From: Cupriavidus sp. EM10 | Lineage (GTDB): Bacteria > Pseudomonadota > Gammaproteobacteria > Burkholderiales > Burkholderiaceae | Length of the DNA stretch: 64,000 nucleotides | Direction of reading: 5' to 3' | NCBI RefSeq assembly: GCF_018729255.1 | Contig: NZ_CP076060.1 | Span: 868,001-932,000 of the forward strand | Shown: positions 26,462 to 36,186 of the stretch, one piece after another | How positions within the stretch are numbered: the first letter of the stretch is position 1 | Layout: every line of letters begins with the position of its first letter | Program-made: the position numbers and the translations under genes | The notes under the pieces: model-generated | What the model was told of the DNA's origin: nothing | The model's database searches: none | The model's input: the letters and a program-made list of their open reading frames with translations, nothing else

Positions 26462-29155
26462 TCAGCTGGCCAGGGACTTGCCGACGATTTCACGCACGTC
26501 GCGCGACAGCGTGGAAGCCGCCGCCACGCGTTCCAGCGCCGCGCGCATGCGGTCGCGCAGCGGGATCTCGTACTTTTGCCAGCGGTCCATGACCCGGGCC
26601 AGGCGCGCCGCCACCTGGGGGTTGATGGCGTCGAGCGCCAGTACCTGGTCGGCCCAGAATTCATAGCCCGAGCCGTCGGCGGCGTGGAACTGGGCCGGAT
26701 TGCCCGAGCAGAAGCTGAAGATCAGCGAGCGCGCCCGGTTCGGGTTGCGCAGGTTGAAGGCGGGATGCTCCATCAGCGCGCGCACCGTGTCGATCGTGCG
26801 CTTGCCGGCGTGCGGGCCCACTTCGCCGCGCTGCATGCCCTGCAGCGAGAACCACTTGTCGATGACCAGCGCGTCGTCCTCGAAACGCTCGTAGAAATCG
26901 GCCAGCGCGTGCTCGCGGCCCGGCGCGAAGCTGTTGACCAGCGCCGACAGCGCGGCAAAGCGGTCGGTCATGTTGTCGCTCTGCTGGTAGTGCCGGTCGG
27001 CCAGCGCCTGCATGTCGGCGTCGCCGCTGTCGGCGAGGTAGCCCAGCGCCAGGTTGCGCAGCGCCCGCTTGGCCATCGAGTCGGCATCGGGGCTGTAGTC
27101 GCCCGGCGTGGCGTTGGCCTCGTACGCCGCCAGCCACTCGGCCTTGAGCGCGCGGGCCAGCCCTTCGCGCATGAACAGGCGCGCGCGATGGATGGCGGCC
27201 GGATCGGCCACGCCCATGCGCTCGGCCAGATAGGCCTCGGCCGGCAGCATCAGGGCCTGTTCGCGGAAGGCGGGGTTCAGCGAGCCATCGGTCAGCACGG
27301 TGCGGAAGGCCGCCACCAGCGCCGGATCGAGCTTCAGTTCGCGCTGGGCCTGCACATCGCCCACCAGCTGCAGCAGGGCGCGCGTGGCCAGGCGCTGGCC
27401 GGCTTCCCAGCGGTTGAAGGCGTCGCTGTCGTGCGCCAGCAGGAAGGTCAACTCGGCATCGGTGTATTCGTAGTCGACGATCACCGGTGCCGAGAAATTG
27501 CGCAGCAGCGACGGCAGCGGGGCCTTGGCCCCCTTCGGCAGGCCGACGAACCGGAAGGTCTGCTCGGCCTGCGTGAAGTCCAGCACGCGCGTGGTGCCGG
27601 CCGCCTGGGCCTCGCCGTCGAGCTGCAGAGGCAGGTCGTTGCCGGCGGCATCGATCAGGCCCAGCGCGAACGGGATATGGAATGGCTGCTTGTCCGGCGT
27701 GCCGGCCTTGGTCTCGATGCCGACCTTCGGGCAGCGCTGCGTCAGCGTCAGCGACAGGGTGCCCGCATCGGCATCCCATTGCGTCTTCGCGCTTACCACC
27801 GGCGTGCCGGCCTGGCTGTACCAGAGGTCGAACTGCTTGAGGTCGCGGCCGTTGGCATCGGCCATGGCGGCGCGGAAGTCATCGCAGGTCACGGCCTGGC
27901 CGTCATGGCGCTTGAAGTACAGGTCCATGCCGCGGCGGAAGCCGTCGCGGCCCAGCAGGGTCTGGTACATGCGCACGACTTCGGCGCCCTTCTCGTAGAC
28001 CGTGACCGTGTAGAAGTTGTTGATTTCCTCGTAGCTGTCCGGGCGCACAGGGTGGGCCATCGGGCCGGCATCCTCGGGAAACTGCACCTGGCGAAGCACG
28101 CGCACGTCCTCGATGCGCTTGACCGCGCGGCCCGATTCCGAGCCCATCATGTCGGCCGAAAACTCCTGGTCGCGGAAGACGGTCAGGCCTTCCTTGAGCG
28201 ACAGCTGGAACCAGTCGCGGCAGGTCACGCGGTTGCCGGTCCAGTTGTGGAAGTACTCGTGCGCCACCACCGATTCGATATTGGCAAAGTCCACGTCGGT
28301 GGCGGTCTGCGCATTGGCCAGCACGTACTTCGTGTTGAAGATGTTCAGGCCCTTGTTTTCCATCGCGCCCATGTTGAAGTCGCCGACGGCGACGATCATG
28401 AAGCGGTCCAGATCCAGTTCCAGGCCGAAGCGGCGCTCGTCCCAGCGGATCGAATGGATCAGCGAATCCATGGCATGGCGCGTCTTGTCCAGGTCCTGAG
28501 GTTCCACCCAGACCTGCAGCAGCTTTTCCTTGCCCGACGCCGAGACGATCTTTTCCTCGATGCATTCGAGCTTGCCCGCTACCAGCGCGAACAGATAGGA
28601 CGGCTTGCGAAACGGGTCTTCCCAGACCGCTTCGTGGCGGCCGTCCGGCAGGTCGGACTGGGACAGCAGATTGCCGTTGGACAGCAGCACGGGACAAGCG
28701 GCGCGGTCGGCGCGCAGCGTCACCCGGTACGTGGTCATCACGTCCGGACGATCGAGGAAATACGTGATGCGGCGGAAGCCTTCGGCTTCGCACTGCGTAA
28801 AGAAATTGCCATTCGAGACGTAGAGCCCCGACAGCGTGGTATTGGCCGCCGGGTTGCAGGCCGCCGTGATTTCCAGCGTGCCCTGCGTCGGCAGGCCGGT
28901 CAGCGTAAGGGTGTCGCCGTCGGCGCGGTAGCTGGTGAACGGCTGGCCGTCCAGCGTGATGCCGATCAGTTCCAGCGCTTCGCCGCTGAGCACCAGCGGG
29001 GCATCGGCCGGGCCGGTGCGCTGCAGCTTCAGCGTGCTGGTGACGATGGTGCGCTGCGGGTCGATGTCGAGCACCAGGTCGACATGGTCGACGGCAAACG
29101 CGGGCGGAGTATAGTCCTTGCGATAGACGGTAACGGGCGTGTCGGTACGCAGCAT
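26462..29155 (-). CDS. pepN: aminopeptidase N (M1 family)
   Basis: 897 residues, the usual PepN length. It is a cytoplasmic zinc metallopeptidase that removes N-terminal residues from peptides. GAMENKGLNIFN is the substrate-anchoring GxMEN motif; VVAHEYFHNWTGNR contains the HEXXH zinc site and the third ligand Glu follows in SLKEGLTVFRDQEFS. The open frame extends upstream by about 110 codons but ATG 29155 (MLRTDTPVTVYRKDY) matches known PepN starts. It is divergent from the DUF4136 lipoprotein gene. Confidence 0.95.
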   Translation of the reverse strand: MLRTDTPVTVYRKDYTPPAFAVDHVDLVLDIDPQRTIVTSTLKLQRTGPADAPLVLSGEALELIGITLDGQPFTSYRADGDTLTLTGLPTQGTLEITAACNPAANTTLSGLYVSNGNFFTQCEAEGFRRITYFLDRPDVMTTYRVTLRADRAACPVLLSNGNLLSQSDLPDGRHEAVWEDPFRKPSYLFALVAGKLECIEEKIVSASGKEKLLQVWVEPQDLDKTRHAMDSLIHSIRWDERRFGLELDLDRFMIVAVGDFNMGAMENKGLNIFNTKYVLANAQTATDVDFANIESVVAHEYFHNWTGNRVTCRDWFQLSLKEGLTVFRDQEFSADMMGSESGRAVKRIEDVRVLRQVQFPEDAGPMAHPVRPDSYEEINNFYTVTVYEKGAEVVRMYQTLLGRDGFRRGMDLYFKRHDGQAVTCDDFRAAMADANGRDLKQFDLWYSQAGTPVVSAKTQWDADAGTLSLTLTQRCPKVGIETKAGTPDKQPFHIPFALGLIDAAGNDLPLQLDGEAQAAGTTRVLDFTQAEQTFRFVGLPKGAKAPLPSLLRNFSAPVIVDYEYTDAELTFLLAHDSDAFNRWEAGQRLATRALLQLVGDVQAQRELKLDPALVAAFRTVLTDGSLNPAFREQALMLPAEAYLAERMGVADPAAIHRARLFMREGLARALKAEWLAAYEANATPGDYSPDADSMAKRALRNLALGYLADSGDADMQALADRHYQQSDNMTDRFAALSALVNSFAPGREHALADFYERFEDDALVIDKWFSLQGMQRGEVGPHAGKRTIDTVRALMEHPAFNLRNPNRARSLIFSFCSGNPAQFHAADGSGYEFWADQVLALDAINPQVAARLARVMDRWQKYEIPLRDRMRAALERVAAASTLSRDVREIVGKSLAS

Positions 29156-29336
29156 GGGGAGATCCTGTCTTCGGGTGACCGGGGCGGCGGGCCGTGAAAG
29201 GTGAGAAGCGGCCCTGAAGCCCCCATTGTAGCCAAGCAGTTTCCGGCCTGCGCTGGACCGGGGCCGGCGCGGGAATTCGGCCGCCCCGATCGTGTCTGAG
29301 GAAACGTGACCGAACCAAAAATAACGAGGTATGGCG

Positions 29337-30008
29337 ATGTGGCAGGCAGCGGTATCGTGGGGAAAAGGGCGTGGCCGTGGCGGGCTGGGCGTGCTGATGG
29401 CGTTGGGCGCGCTGTGGCTGACGGGATGCGCAAGCACGGTCACCACCGAGGTGACGGCATTCCGCGACGCCGGCTGGCCCAATGACACGCCGCGTACCTA
29501 CGCGTTCGACCACGCGCCGCAGCAGGAAGCCCAGCTGGATCGCCAGACCTACGAGCTTTGGCTGTCCCAGGCGCTTGCCGGCGTCGGCTTCGAACAGGCG
29601 CCGCCGAAACAGGCCCGCTACCTGGTGACGATGGACTACGACGCCGCCCCGGGCTTCGTGCGGGTAGCCGAAACCGTCTACCCCGATCCCTGGTATGGAC
29701 CATGGGGCCCGTACTGGGGGCCGTATGGCTACTATCGCCCGTGGGGCCCGTACGGCTGGGGGCCGGGCTACTGGCCGCCGCAGACGGTGGTGCGCGACGT
29801 GCCGGTGACGTTCTCCAACCTGCGCGTCTTCTTCAAGGATGCCGCCAGCGGCAAGCGGGTCTACCAGGTGACCGCGCGCAACACCACCGAGGGCGGCAGC
29901 CTGACGGCCGTGATGCCTTACATGATCCGCAGCGCGTTTGCCAATTTTCCGGGCGAGAGCGGACGACCGCAGCGCATCACGCTGGAGCTCCAGAAGGACC
30001 AGAAGTAG
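29337..30008 (+). CDS. DUF4136 lipoprotein with an aromatic/Gly/Pro-rich insert
   Basis: 223 residues from ATG 29337, chosen over ATG 29331 because GAGG (29326-29329) lies seven bases before it. A lipoprotein signal peptide ends in the lipobox LTGC, so the mature protein is anchored through Cys, probably to the outer membrane. The DUF4136 core (YAFDHAPQQEAQLDRQTYEL, YLVTMDYDAAPGFVRVA, LRVFFKDAASGKRVYQVTAR) is interrupted at about residues 115-142 by a stretch rich in Trp, Tyr, Pro and Gly (WYGPWGPYWGPYGYYRPWGP). The role is unknown. Confidence 0.85.
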   Translation: MWQAAVSWGKGRGRGGLGVLMALGALWLTGCASTVTTEVTAFRDAGWPNDTPRTYAFDHAPQQEAQLDRQTYELWLSQALAGVGFEQAPPKQARYLVTMDYDAAPGFVRVAETVYPDPWYGPWGPYWGPYGYYRPWGPYGWGPGYWPPQTVVRDVPVTFSNLRVFFKDAASGKRVYQVTARNTTEGGSLTAVMPYMIRSAFANFPGESGRPQRITLELQKDQK

Positions 30009-30218
30009 CGCAAGCGCGGCATGCATTCGTCGACACTCGTCCACCGGCGGGCAGCGCCCGGAACGCCCGTCGCACTGGCTACCGCGAGGTAAAAGCAGTT
30101 TTTCGGCCCGGCGCGCTAAAAACACTGTCCGGACCGTTGCAAAGGCCTTCCGGCCCGGTATGGCCGGGGCTAGAATGGCTGCTCGATTTTTTTCGCCTTC
30201 TCTTTCCGGACAAGCAGA

Positions 30219-32540
30219 ATGAGCAGCAAGACCAGCGGTGATGCACCGCAACACGCCCCGAACAGCCCCGAAGCGCAGCTGCGTCTGGCCGCGCTGGAAT
30301 ACCACCGCAGCCCGACCAAGGGCAAGATCCAGGTAACGGCCACCAAGGCGCTGTCCAACCAGCGCGACCTGTCGCTGGCTTACTCGCCGGGCGTGGCCTA
30401 CGCCTGCGAGGAGATCCACAAGGATCCCGCGATGGCCGCCGAGTACACCTCGCGCGCCAACCTGGTGGCGGTGATCACCAACGGTACGGCCGTGCTGGGC
30501 CTGGGCGACATCGGTCCGCTGGCCGGCAAGCCGGTGATGGAAGGCAAGGGCTGCCTGTTCAAGAAGTTCGCCGGCATCGACGTGTTCGACATCGAACTCG
30601 ATGCGCGCGATCCGGACAAGATCGTGGAAATCGTCGCCGCGCTGGAACCCACGCTGGGCGGCGTGAACCTGGAAGACATCAAGGCGCCCGAGTGCTTCTA
30701 CATCGAGAAGAAGCTGCGCGAGCGCATGAACATCCCCGTCTTCCATGACGACCAGCACGGCACCGCCATCATCTCGGCCGCCGCACTGCTGAACGGCCTG
30801 AAGGTCGTGGGCAAGGACATCGACAAGGTCAAGGTGGCCGTCTCCGGCGCCGGCGCCGCGGCCATCGCCTGCCTGGACACGATGGTGAGCCTGGGCGTGA
30901 AGCGCGAGAACGTCTATGTGGTGGACTCGAAGGGCGTGATCTTCCAGGGCCGCGATGCCAACATGGAAGCCAACAAGGCCCGTTACGCGCAGGACACGGC
31001 GGACCGCACGCTGGCCGACATCGTCAAGAATGCCGACGTCTTCCTGGGCTGTTCCACCGCGGGCGTGCTGTCGGGCGACATGGTCAAGACCATGGCCGAC
31101 AAGCCCATCATCCTGGCACTGGCCAACCCGGAACCGGAAATCCGCCCGGAAGTGGCCAAGGCCGCGCGTCCGGACTGCATCATCGCCACGGGCCGTTCGG
31201 ACTATCCGAACCAGGTGAACAACGTGCTGTGCTTCCCGTACATCTTCCGTGGCGCGCTCGATTGCGGCGCCACCAAGATCACGGAGGAAATGAAGCTGGC
31301 CTGCGTGAAGGCCATCGCCGAACTGGCCGAAGCCGAGCTGAACGATGCCGTTGCCGCCGCGTACGGTGGCCGCGAGCTGAAGTTTGGCCCCGACTACATC
31401 ATCCCGACCCCGTTCGACCAGCGCCTGATCGAGAAGATCGCGCCCGCCGTGGCCAAGGCCGCGGAAGAGTCGGGCGTGGCCACGCGTCCGATCCAGGACC
31501 TGGAAGCCTATCGCCAGCAGCTGAGCAGCTATGTCTACCACACCGGCCTGATCATGAAGCCGGTGTTCTCGGCCGCCAAGGCCGCGCCGAAGCGCGTGGC
31601 CTACGCCGAGGGCGAGGAAGAGCGCGTGCTGCGCGCCGTGCAGGGCGTGGTGGACGAAGGCCTGGCCCGTCCGATCCTGATCGGCCGTCCGCACGTGATC
31701 CAGATGCGCATCGAGAAGGCCGGCCTGCGCCTGCGCCCCGGTGTCGACTTCGAACTGATCAACCCGGAAGACGATCCGCGCTACCGCGCCTATCACGAGG
31801 AATACCACGCGCTGCGTGGCCGCGACGGCGTGACGCCGGACATGGCCAAGGTGGCGCTGCGCCGTTCCAACACGCTGATCGGCACGATGCTGATGCACAT
31901 GGGCGACGCCGACGCGCTGCTGTGCGGCACGGTGGGCCGCTTCGAGGCGCACCTGGAGCACGTGCGCGACGTGATCGGCCTGGCCCCGGATGCCAAGGTC
32001 TTTGCCGCGATGAACGCGCTGATGCTCGAAAAGCACACGCTGTTCATCACCGACACGTTCGTGAACGATGACCCGAGCGCCGAGGAGCTGGCCGCGATCA
32101 CGCAGCTGGCCGCCAAGGAAATCACGCGCTTCGGCCTGCATGCCAAGGTGGCGATGATGTCGCACTCGATGTTCGGCTCGTCGACGCGTCCGTCGGCCCG
32201 CAAGATGCGCGACGCGGCCGCGATCCTGGCCCGCGTGGCGCCGGAACTGGAAGTGGAAGGCGAAATGCAGGGCGACGCCGCGCTGGACGAGGACGTGCGC
32301 CGTCACTTCCTGCCGACGACGAAGCTGGCTGGCAGCGCCAACCTGCTGGTCATGCCGACGCTGGATGCCGCCAATATCGCGTTCAACCTGCTCAAGATGA
32401 CGGGCGGCCAGGGCGTGACGGTGGGCCCGATCCTGCTGGGCGCCGCCAAGCCGGTGCACATCCTGAACCCGCAAGCCACCACCCGCCGCATCGTCAACAT
32501 GACGGCCGTGGCCGTGGCGGAGGCCGGCGCGATCCGCTGA
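30219..32540 (+). CDS. maeB: NADP-dependent malic enzyme (malic + phosphotransacetylase-like domains)
   Basis: 773 residues, the long bacterial form. It decarboxylates malate oxidatively to pyruvate and supplies NADPH. The N-terminal malic domain shows [32 protein letters not shown], the metal-binding VFDIELD and [11 protein letters not shown]. The NADP Rossmann motif is [15 protein letters not shown]. From about residue 440 a phosphotransacetylase-like domain follows ([16 protein letters not shown] ... [20 protein letters not shown]), thought to be regulatory (acetyl-CoA) in MaeB proteins. A strong terminator follows. The upstream 210 bases contain no other gene. Confidence 0.95.
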   Translation: MSSKTSGDAPQHAPNSPEAQLRLAALEYHRSPTKGKIQVTATKALSNQRDLSLAYSPGVAYACEEIHKDPAMAAEYTSRANLVAVITNGTAVLGLGDIGPLAGKPVMEGKGCLFKKFAGIDVFDIELDARDPDKIVEIVAALEPTLGGVNLEDIKAPECFYIEKKLRERMNIPVFHDDQHGTAIISAAALLNGLKVVGKDIDKVKVAVSGAGAAAIACLDTMVSLGVKRENVYVVDSKGVIFQGRDANMEANKARYAQDTADRTLADIVKNADVFLGCSTAGVLSGDMVKTMADKPIILALANPEPEIRPEVAKAARPDCIIATGRSDYPNQVNNVLCFPYIFRGALDCGATKITEEMKLACVKAIAELAEAELNDAVAAAYGGRELKFGPDYIIPTPFDQRLIEKIAPAVAKAAEESGVATRPIQDLEAYRQQLSSYVYHTGLIMKPVFSAAKAAPKRVAYAEGEEERVLRAVQGVVDEGLARPILIGRPHVIQMRIEKAGLRLRPGVDFELINPEDDPRYRAYHEEYHALRGRDGVTPDMAKVALRRSNTLIGTMLMHMGDADALLCGTVGRFEAHLEHVRDVIGLAPDAKVFAAMNALMLEKHTLFITDTFVNDDPSAEELAAITQLAAKEITRFGLHAKVAMMSHSMFGSSTRPSARKMRDAAAILARVAPELEVEGEMQGDAALDEDVRRHFLPTTKLAGSANLLVMPTLDAANIAFNLLKMTGGQGVTVGPILLGAAKPVHILNPQATTRRIVNMTAVAVAEAGAIR

Positions 32541-32607
32541 GCACTCCGGGCAGATCTTCGAGATTTGCAGATCTGATGGTTCGTTGGCCAAAGAAGGTCG
32601 CAAAAGG

Positions 32608-32646
32608 AAACCGGGCCGCGAGAGACTCTCGCGGCCCGGTTTTTTT
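32608..32646 (+). terminator. Rho-independent terminator of maeB
   Basis: GC-rich stem CCGGGCCGCGAG (32611-32622) / CTCGCGGCCCGG (32628-32639) followed by seven T, with AAA on the left; 70 bases after the stop. Confidence 0.93.
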
Positions 32647-32732
32647 GTCGGTGCGCTGGCACGTCTGCCGGGGTGTCAGCGCGTCGGCGGGTCAGTACGC
32701 ACGGTTGGCGTGCGCCCCAGCCTGGTTGTTGG

Positions 32733-32978
32733 CTATTGCAGCACGTTGTACTGCTCCCGCATCACCACGATGATCGAACGGGCCGCGGCCATCTGATTTG
32801 CCAGATCGTCGAAGGTGTCCTGGCGAAAATCGACCTCAGCACTCCAGTTGCAGCCCGTATGGTCCGGCGAATGCACGCGCATCGCATGCAATTCCACCTC
32901 GCCGCATTCCGGGTTGTTGTCCAGGCACTGGCTCAGGATGGCCATCAGTTCCGATCGGGATTTCACATAGCGCCGCAT
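32733..32978 (-). CDS. small hypothetical protein (81 aa)
   Basis: MRRYVKSRSELMAILSQCLD opens an 81-residue protein with GAGG seven bases before the ATG. It contains a beta hairpin region (CGEVELHAMRVHSPD, CNWSAEVDFRQD) and ends in a helix (DDLANQMAAARSIIVVMREQ). Three Cys are present but no zinc-type spacing. It is not a recognised family. It lies alone between the maeB terminator and the porin terminator region. Confidence 0.7.
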   Translation of the reverse strand: MRRYVKSRSELMAILSQCLDNNPECGEVELHAMRVHSPDHTGCNWSAEVDFRQDTFDDLANQMAAARSIIVVMREQYNVLQ

Positions 32979-33161
32979 GCGTCACCTCACTCGTCCTGGT
33001 TTACGTGGTCCGGCACACAGTCCGGAAGACCAATCTAGGTAGAACAGGGGGAGTCGCCAATTGAATCGACCTATGGAGCGGGGGCTTCCGATCTTGCTGC
33101 ATCCGCGCAAAATCGCGCTGCGGCGCAGCATTGTGGCGCATGGGTGACTGTTTCGCGCAAG

Positions 33162-33187
33162 AAAAAAGCCTGCCGCGCGGGCAGGCT
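33162..33187 (-). terminator. Rho-independent terminator of the intact porin
   Basis: Stem AGCCTGCC (33167-33174) / GGCAGGCT (33180-33187), loop GCGCG, with six A on the left that form the U tract on the minus strand; 30 bases after the porin stop. Confidence 0.9.
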
Positions 33188-33217
33188 CCAGTGCTGCGGT
33201 AAAGCCCGATCCGACGA

Positions 33218-34297
33218 TCAGAAGCGGTGACGCACGCCCACGCCGAAGGTGTCGCCGTGCTCGACGCCGGTGACCTTGTCGTAGTAGTACGCCGCGTACA
33301 CATCGGTGCGCTTCGACAGGTTGTAGTCGTACGCCACGGCAGCCGTGTGACGCTTGATGCCCGTCACTTCGTTCAGCACGCGACCGTACGTGTACGACGC
33401 CAGCACGTTGCCCGCGCCCACCGGCACCGACACGCCGGCCTGGCCATCGATGTGCTTGATGTTGCCGGTCGCGCTCGTCGTGAAGTTCGTCTTGATGTAC
33501 TGGCCTTGCAGGTAGGCCTTCACGAACTTGAAGTCGTACGAGACGCCAGCCTGGACGGCCGACTGCTTGTCGAGGTTGGCCAGCGCCGCATTTTGGGGGT
33601 CGAACGGCGCCACATCGAACTTGACCTGCTGGAACGCCACGGTGGCCGCGAGGTTGCCCGAGAAGTACGTCAGGTTGCCGCCCCACTTGTTCTTGCTGTT
33701 GTTGCCGGCCGATTCGCCCATGCCGTAGATCAGGTTGGCGGTCAGGCCGCCGAAGGTCGGCGTCGAGTAGACCAGCGAGTTGTTCCAGCCCGAATCGCCG
33801 ATGATGCCCGGGTCGTACAGGCCGGTGCCCGGCGTACCGAAGTACGTGTGGAAGATCATCGGGCTGAACGTGTACGAATCGATCAGCGGGTTGAACAGGA
33901 TCGTCGACACGAAGTACGGCGTCGTGTTGCGGCCCAGCTTGATCGTGCCGTAGCGGTCGTTCGAGAGGCCCACGAAGGCGTTGCGGCTGAACATCGAATC
34001 ACCGGTGAAGCGGCCCGTGCTGCCGGTGTCCGGGCGGAAGAAGCCGTTCAGGTCGAAAATCGCCTTGGTACCCATGCCAAGGTCCTCGGTACCCTTGATG
34101 CCCCAGTACGACGTCTGCATGCCACCCGAGTTGACCACATAGGCACGGTCGCCCGTGCCCGGCGCCTTGACGCCTCCGACAAAAGCGTCGGCCATGCCGT
34201 ACAGCGTGACGCTGGACTGGGCCATGGCTGCGCCGGAGAAAAGGGTGGCCGCGATTACCGCCAGCTTGGCAGCCGGCTTGTTGTACTGCTTCGTCAT
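33218..34297 (-). CDS. OmpC-type outer-membrane porin
   Basis: 359 residues, intact. The signal peptide (MTKQYNKPAAKLAVIAATLF... ending AAMAQ) is followed by SSVTLYGMADAFVGG. YWGIKGTEDLGMGTKAIFDL, FSRNAFVGLSNDRYGTIKLG and the terminal FGVGVRHRF with C-terminal Phe are standard for 16-strand Burkholderiales porins. A 206-base gap separates it from the purine-degradation genes; it may be their outer-membrane entry point but nothing proves that. An AGGT-type ribosome site lies just before ATG 34297. It is more divergent from the frameshifted porin at 15272 than a recent duplicate would be. Confidence 0.93.
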   Translation of the reverse strand: MTKQYNKPAAKLAVIAATLFSGAAMAQSSVTLYGMADAFVGGVKAPGTGDRAYVVNSGGMQTSYWGIKGTEDLGMGTKAIFDLNGFFRPDTGSTGRFTGDSMFSRNAFVGLSNDRYGTIKLGRNTTPYFVSTILFNPLIDSYTFSPMIFHTYFGTPGTGLYDPGIIGDSGWNNSLVYSTPTFGGLTANLIYGMGESAGNNSKNKWGGNLTYFSGNLAATVAFQQVKFDVAPFDPQNAALANLDKQSAVQAGVSYDFKFVKAYLQGQYIKTNFTTSATGNIKHIDGQAGVSVPVGAGNVLASYTYGRVLNEVTGIKRHTAAVAYDYNLSKRTDVYAAYYYDKVTGVEHGDTFGVGVRHRF

Positions 34298-34503
34298 GTA
34301 AGACCTCCGTGGTTGTGATGCTGCTCAGAACGTTTTCTTGTGTGCCGGGACCCCTGGCGGGTCTTCTTCTGCTTTGTCCCTCGGCCGCGCACGGAAGTCT
34401 GTCGGTGCAGTGGGGACCGGCGCGGCCGGGTACTTTGTCTCAGCGATGCTGCTTCGCTGAACGTTCCTGAATTTCTCTCTCTCTTTACTGCCGTGGATTT
34501 TTT

Positions 34504-35025
34504 TCAGGCGGATACTAAGTCGTTCAGGCGGAACTGCGCAATGCGATGAATCTGGTTGATGCATGTTTGCAACTCCACCGCCGGGTCATTCTCGATTCGC
34601 CTTGCAAAAGCGTCGATGATTCCGTGCCGGTCATAGCCGCGCACGGCCAGGATGAACGGGAAGCCAAACTTGCGGTTGTAGGCCGCGTTCAGGTCCTGCA
34701 GGCGCTGGAATTCCTCGGCCGTGCACTGGTCCAGGCCGGCGCCGGCCTGCTCGCGGGTCGATTCGGCGGTCAGCTCGCCGCGTACGGCCGCCTTGCCCGC
34801 AAGCTCCGGGTGGGCGCGCACCAGCTTGATCTGGGCGTCCTCGCCAGCGGCGTCCACCGCGCCACGCAGCGCGGCTGCCAGCTCGGCGGCGTTGGCAAAG
34901 GGGCGCTGCTTCGCGGCCGTCTCGGCAAACCACGGCGAGTGTTCGTAGATGCCCCCGAGTACCTGGATGAACTCGGCTTCGGGCATCGCATTCAACTGGG
35001 AGATGGTGTAGGTGTTCTGGCTCAT
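34504..35025 (-). CDS. uraD: OHCU decarboxylase
   Basis: 173 residues, the usual length. UraD decarboxylates 2-oxo-4-hydroxy-4-carboxy-5-ureidoimidazoline to (S)-allantoin, the last step of urate degradation to allantoin. The catalytic His is in LVRAHPELAGKAA, followed by the family TAESTREQAGAG segment, the FQRLQDLNAAYNRKFGFPFI core and a C-terminal RIAQFRLNDLV. ATG 35025 overlaps the stop of puuE (TCAT on the plus strand), so translation is coupled. A GGAG site lies about ten bases upstream. Confidence 0.94.
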   Translation of the reverse strand: MSQNTYTISQLNAMPEAEFIQVLGGIYEHSPWFAETAAKQRPFANAAELAAALRGAVDAAGEDAQIKLVRAHPELAGKAAVRGELTAESTREQAGAGLDQCTAEEFQRLQDLNAAYNRKFGFPFILAVRGYDRHGIIDAFARRIENDPAVELQTCINQIHRIAQFRLNDLVSA

Positions 35026-35966
35026 GCCTGGCTCCGGTACGGGTGGGTGTCGATCCAGTGGCGCGCGATGTCGACGCGCCGGCAGATCCATACCTTGTCG
35101 TGCGACTGCACGTAGTCCAGGAATCGTTGCAGCGCGCGGAAGCGTCCCGGGCGGCCCAGCAGACGGCAGTGCATGCCCACCGACAGCATCTTCGGCTGGT
35201 CCTCGCCGCTTGGATCGCCTTCGGCGTACAGCACGTCGAACGCATCCTTCAGGTACTGGAAGAACTGCTCGCCCGTGTTGAAGCCCTGCGGCGTGGCAAA
35301 GCGCATGTCGTTGGAGTCGAGCGTGTAGGGCACCACCAGGTGCGGCTTCTTCTCGCCGCCGGTGACTTCCACTTCGGTCCAGAAGGGCAGGTCGTCGCCG
35401 TAGTAATCGGCGTCGTACAGCAGGCCGCCGTGTTCCACCACCAGCTTGCGCGTGTTGGGGCTGTCGCGGCCCGTGTACCAGCCCAGCGGCATGTCGCCGG
35501 TCAGTTCCTTGATGATCTCCATGCCGATGCGCATGTGCTCGCGCTCGGTCGCTTCATCCATGTTCTGGTAATGGATCCAGCGCCAGCCGTGGCAGGCGAT
35601 CTCGTGACCCAGCTCGACAAAGGCGCGCGTCAGTTCGGGATGGCGCTGCAGGGCCATCGACACGCCAAAGATCGTCAGCGGCAGCTTGCGGCGCTCGAAC
35701 TCGCGCAGGATGCGCCAGACGCCGGCACGCGACCCGTACTCGTAAATGCCCTCCATGCTCATGTGCCGGGCGGGGTAGGCCGCGGCACCGACGATCTCGG
35801 ACAGGAACTGCTCGGACGCGGCGTCGCCGTGCAGAACGCAGTTCTCGCCGCCTTCCTCGTAATTGAGCACGAACTGCAGCGCGATACGTGCGCCGCCCGG
35901 CCAGCGGGCGTGCGGTGGCTGGGCGCCATAACCAATGAGATCGCGTGGATAGTTATCGTGTGTCAT
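35022..35966 (-). CDS. puuE: allantoinase PuuE (polysaccharide deacetylase fold)
   Basis: 314 residues. PuuE is the metal-independent allantoinase that opens allantoin to allantoate, unrelated to AllB/DAL1-type allantoinases. Visible are IALQFVLNYEEGGENCVLHG, the family MEGIYEYGSRAGVWRILREF, LGHEIACHGWRWIHYQNM and GWYTGRDSPNTRKLV. It overlaps uraD by four bases, and together they convert OHCU to allantoate. It is 220 bases downstream of the permease gene on the same strand and may be on the same transcript or have its own promoter there. Confidence 0.94.
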   Translation of the reverse strand: MTHDNYPRDLIGYGAQPPHARWPGGARIALQFVLNYEEGGENCVLHGDAASEQFLSEIVGAAAYPARHMSMEGIYEYGSRAGVWRILREFERRKLPLTIFGVSMALQRHPELTRAFVELGHEIACHGWRWIHYQNMDEATEREHMRIGMEIIKELTGDMPLGWYTGRDSPNTRKLVVEHGGLLYDADYYGDDLPFWTEVEVTGGEKKPHLVVPYTLDSNDMRFATPQGFNTGEQFFQYLKDAFDVLYAEGDPSGEDQPKMLSVGMHCRLLGRPGRFRALQRFLDYVQSHDKVWICRRVDIARHWIDTHPYRSQA

Positions 35967-36186
35967 CTCGTTGTGTCTGCTTCAGGAGAGAAATCCAAAC
36001 TGCCGCCCTCGACTCGCTATTGGCCGAGGGCCTGGCCGGAACCTGGAGCGCACTGGGCTACGCAAAGCGCGTGCCAGAGTTCCGCCGAAGGGCTTGACAG
36101 CAGCGCGGAAACTTGCTGCGGATTGTCCGCGCGCGATTGTCGGGGCCCATTGTTGAGTGTCAATTGTTCGTTGCGGTCTTGTGGCG

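Noticed and set aside
27903..32603. Very long open frame (over 1500 codons) on the minus strand across pepN and maeB
   Set aside because: It is opposite maeB and out of frame with pepN. It is His/Gln/Arg-rich without any domain pattern and arises from the strong GC bias at codon third positions.
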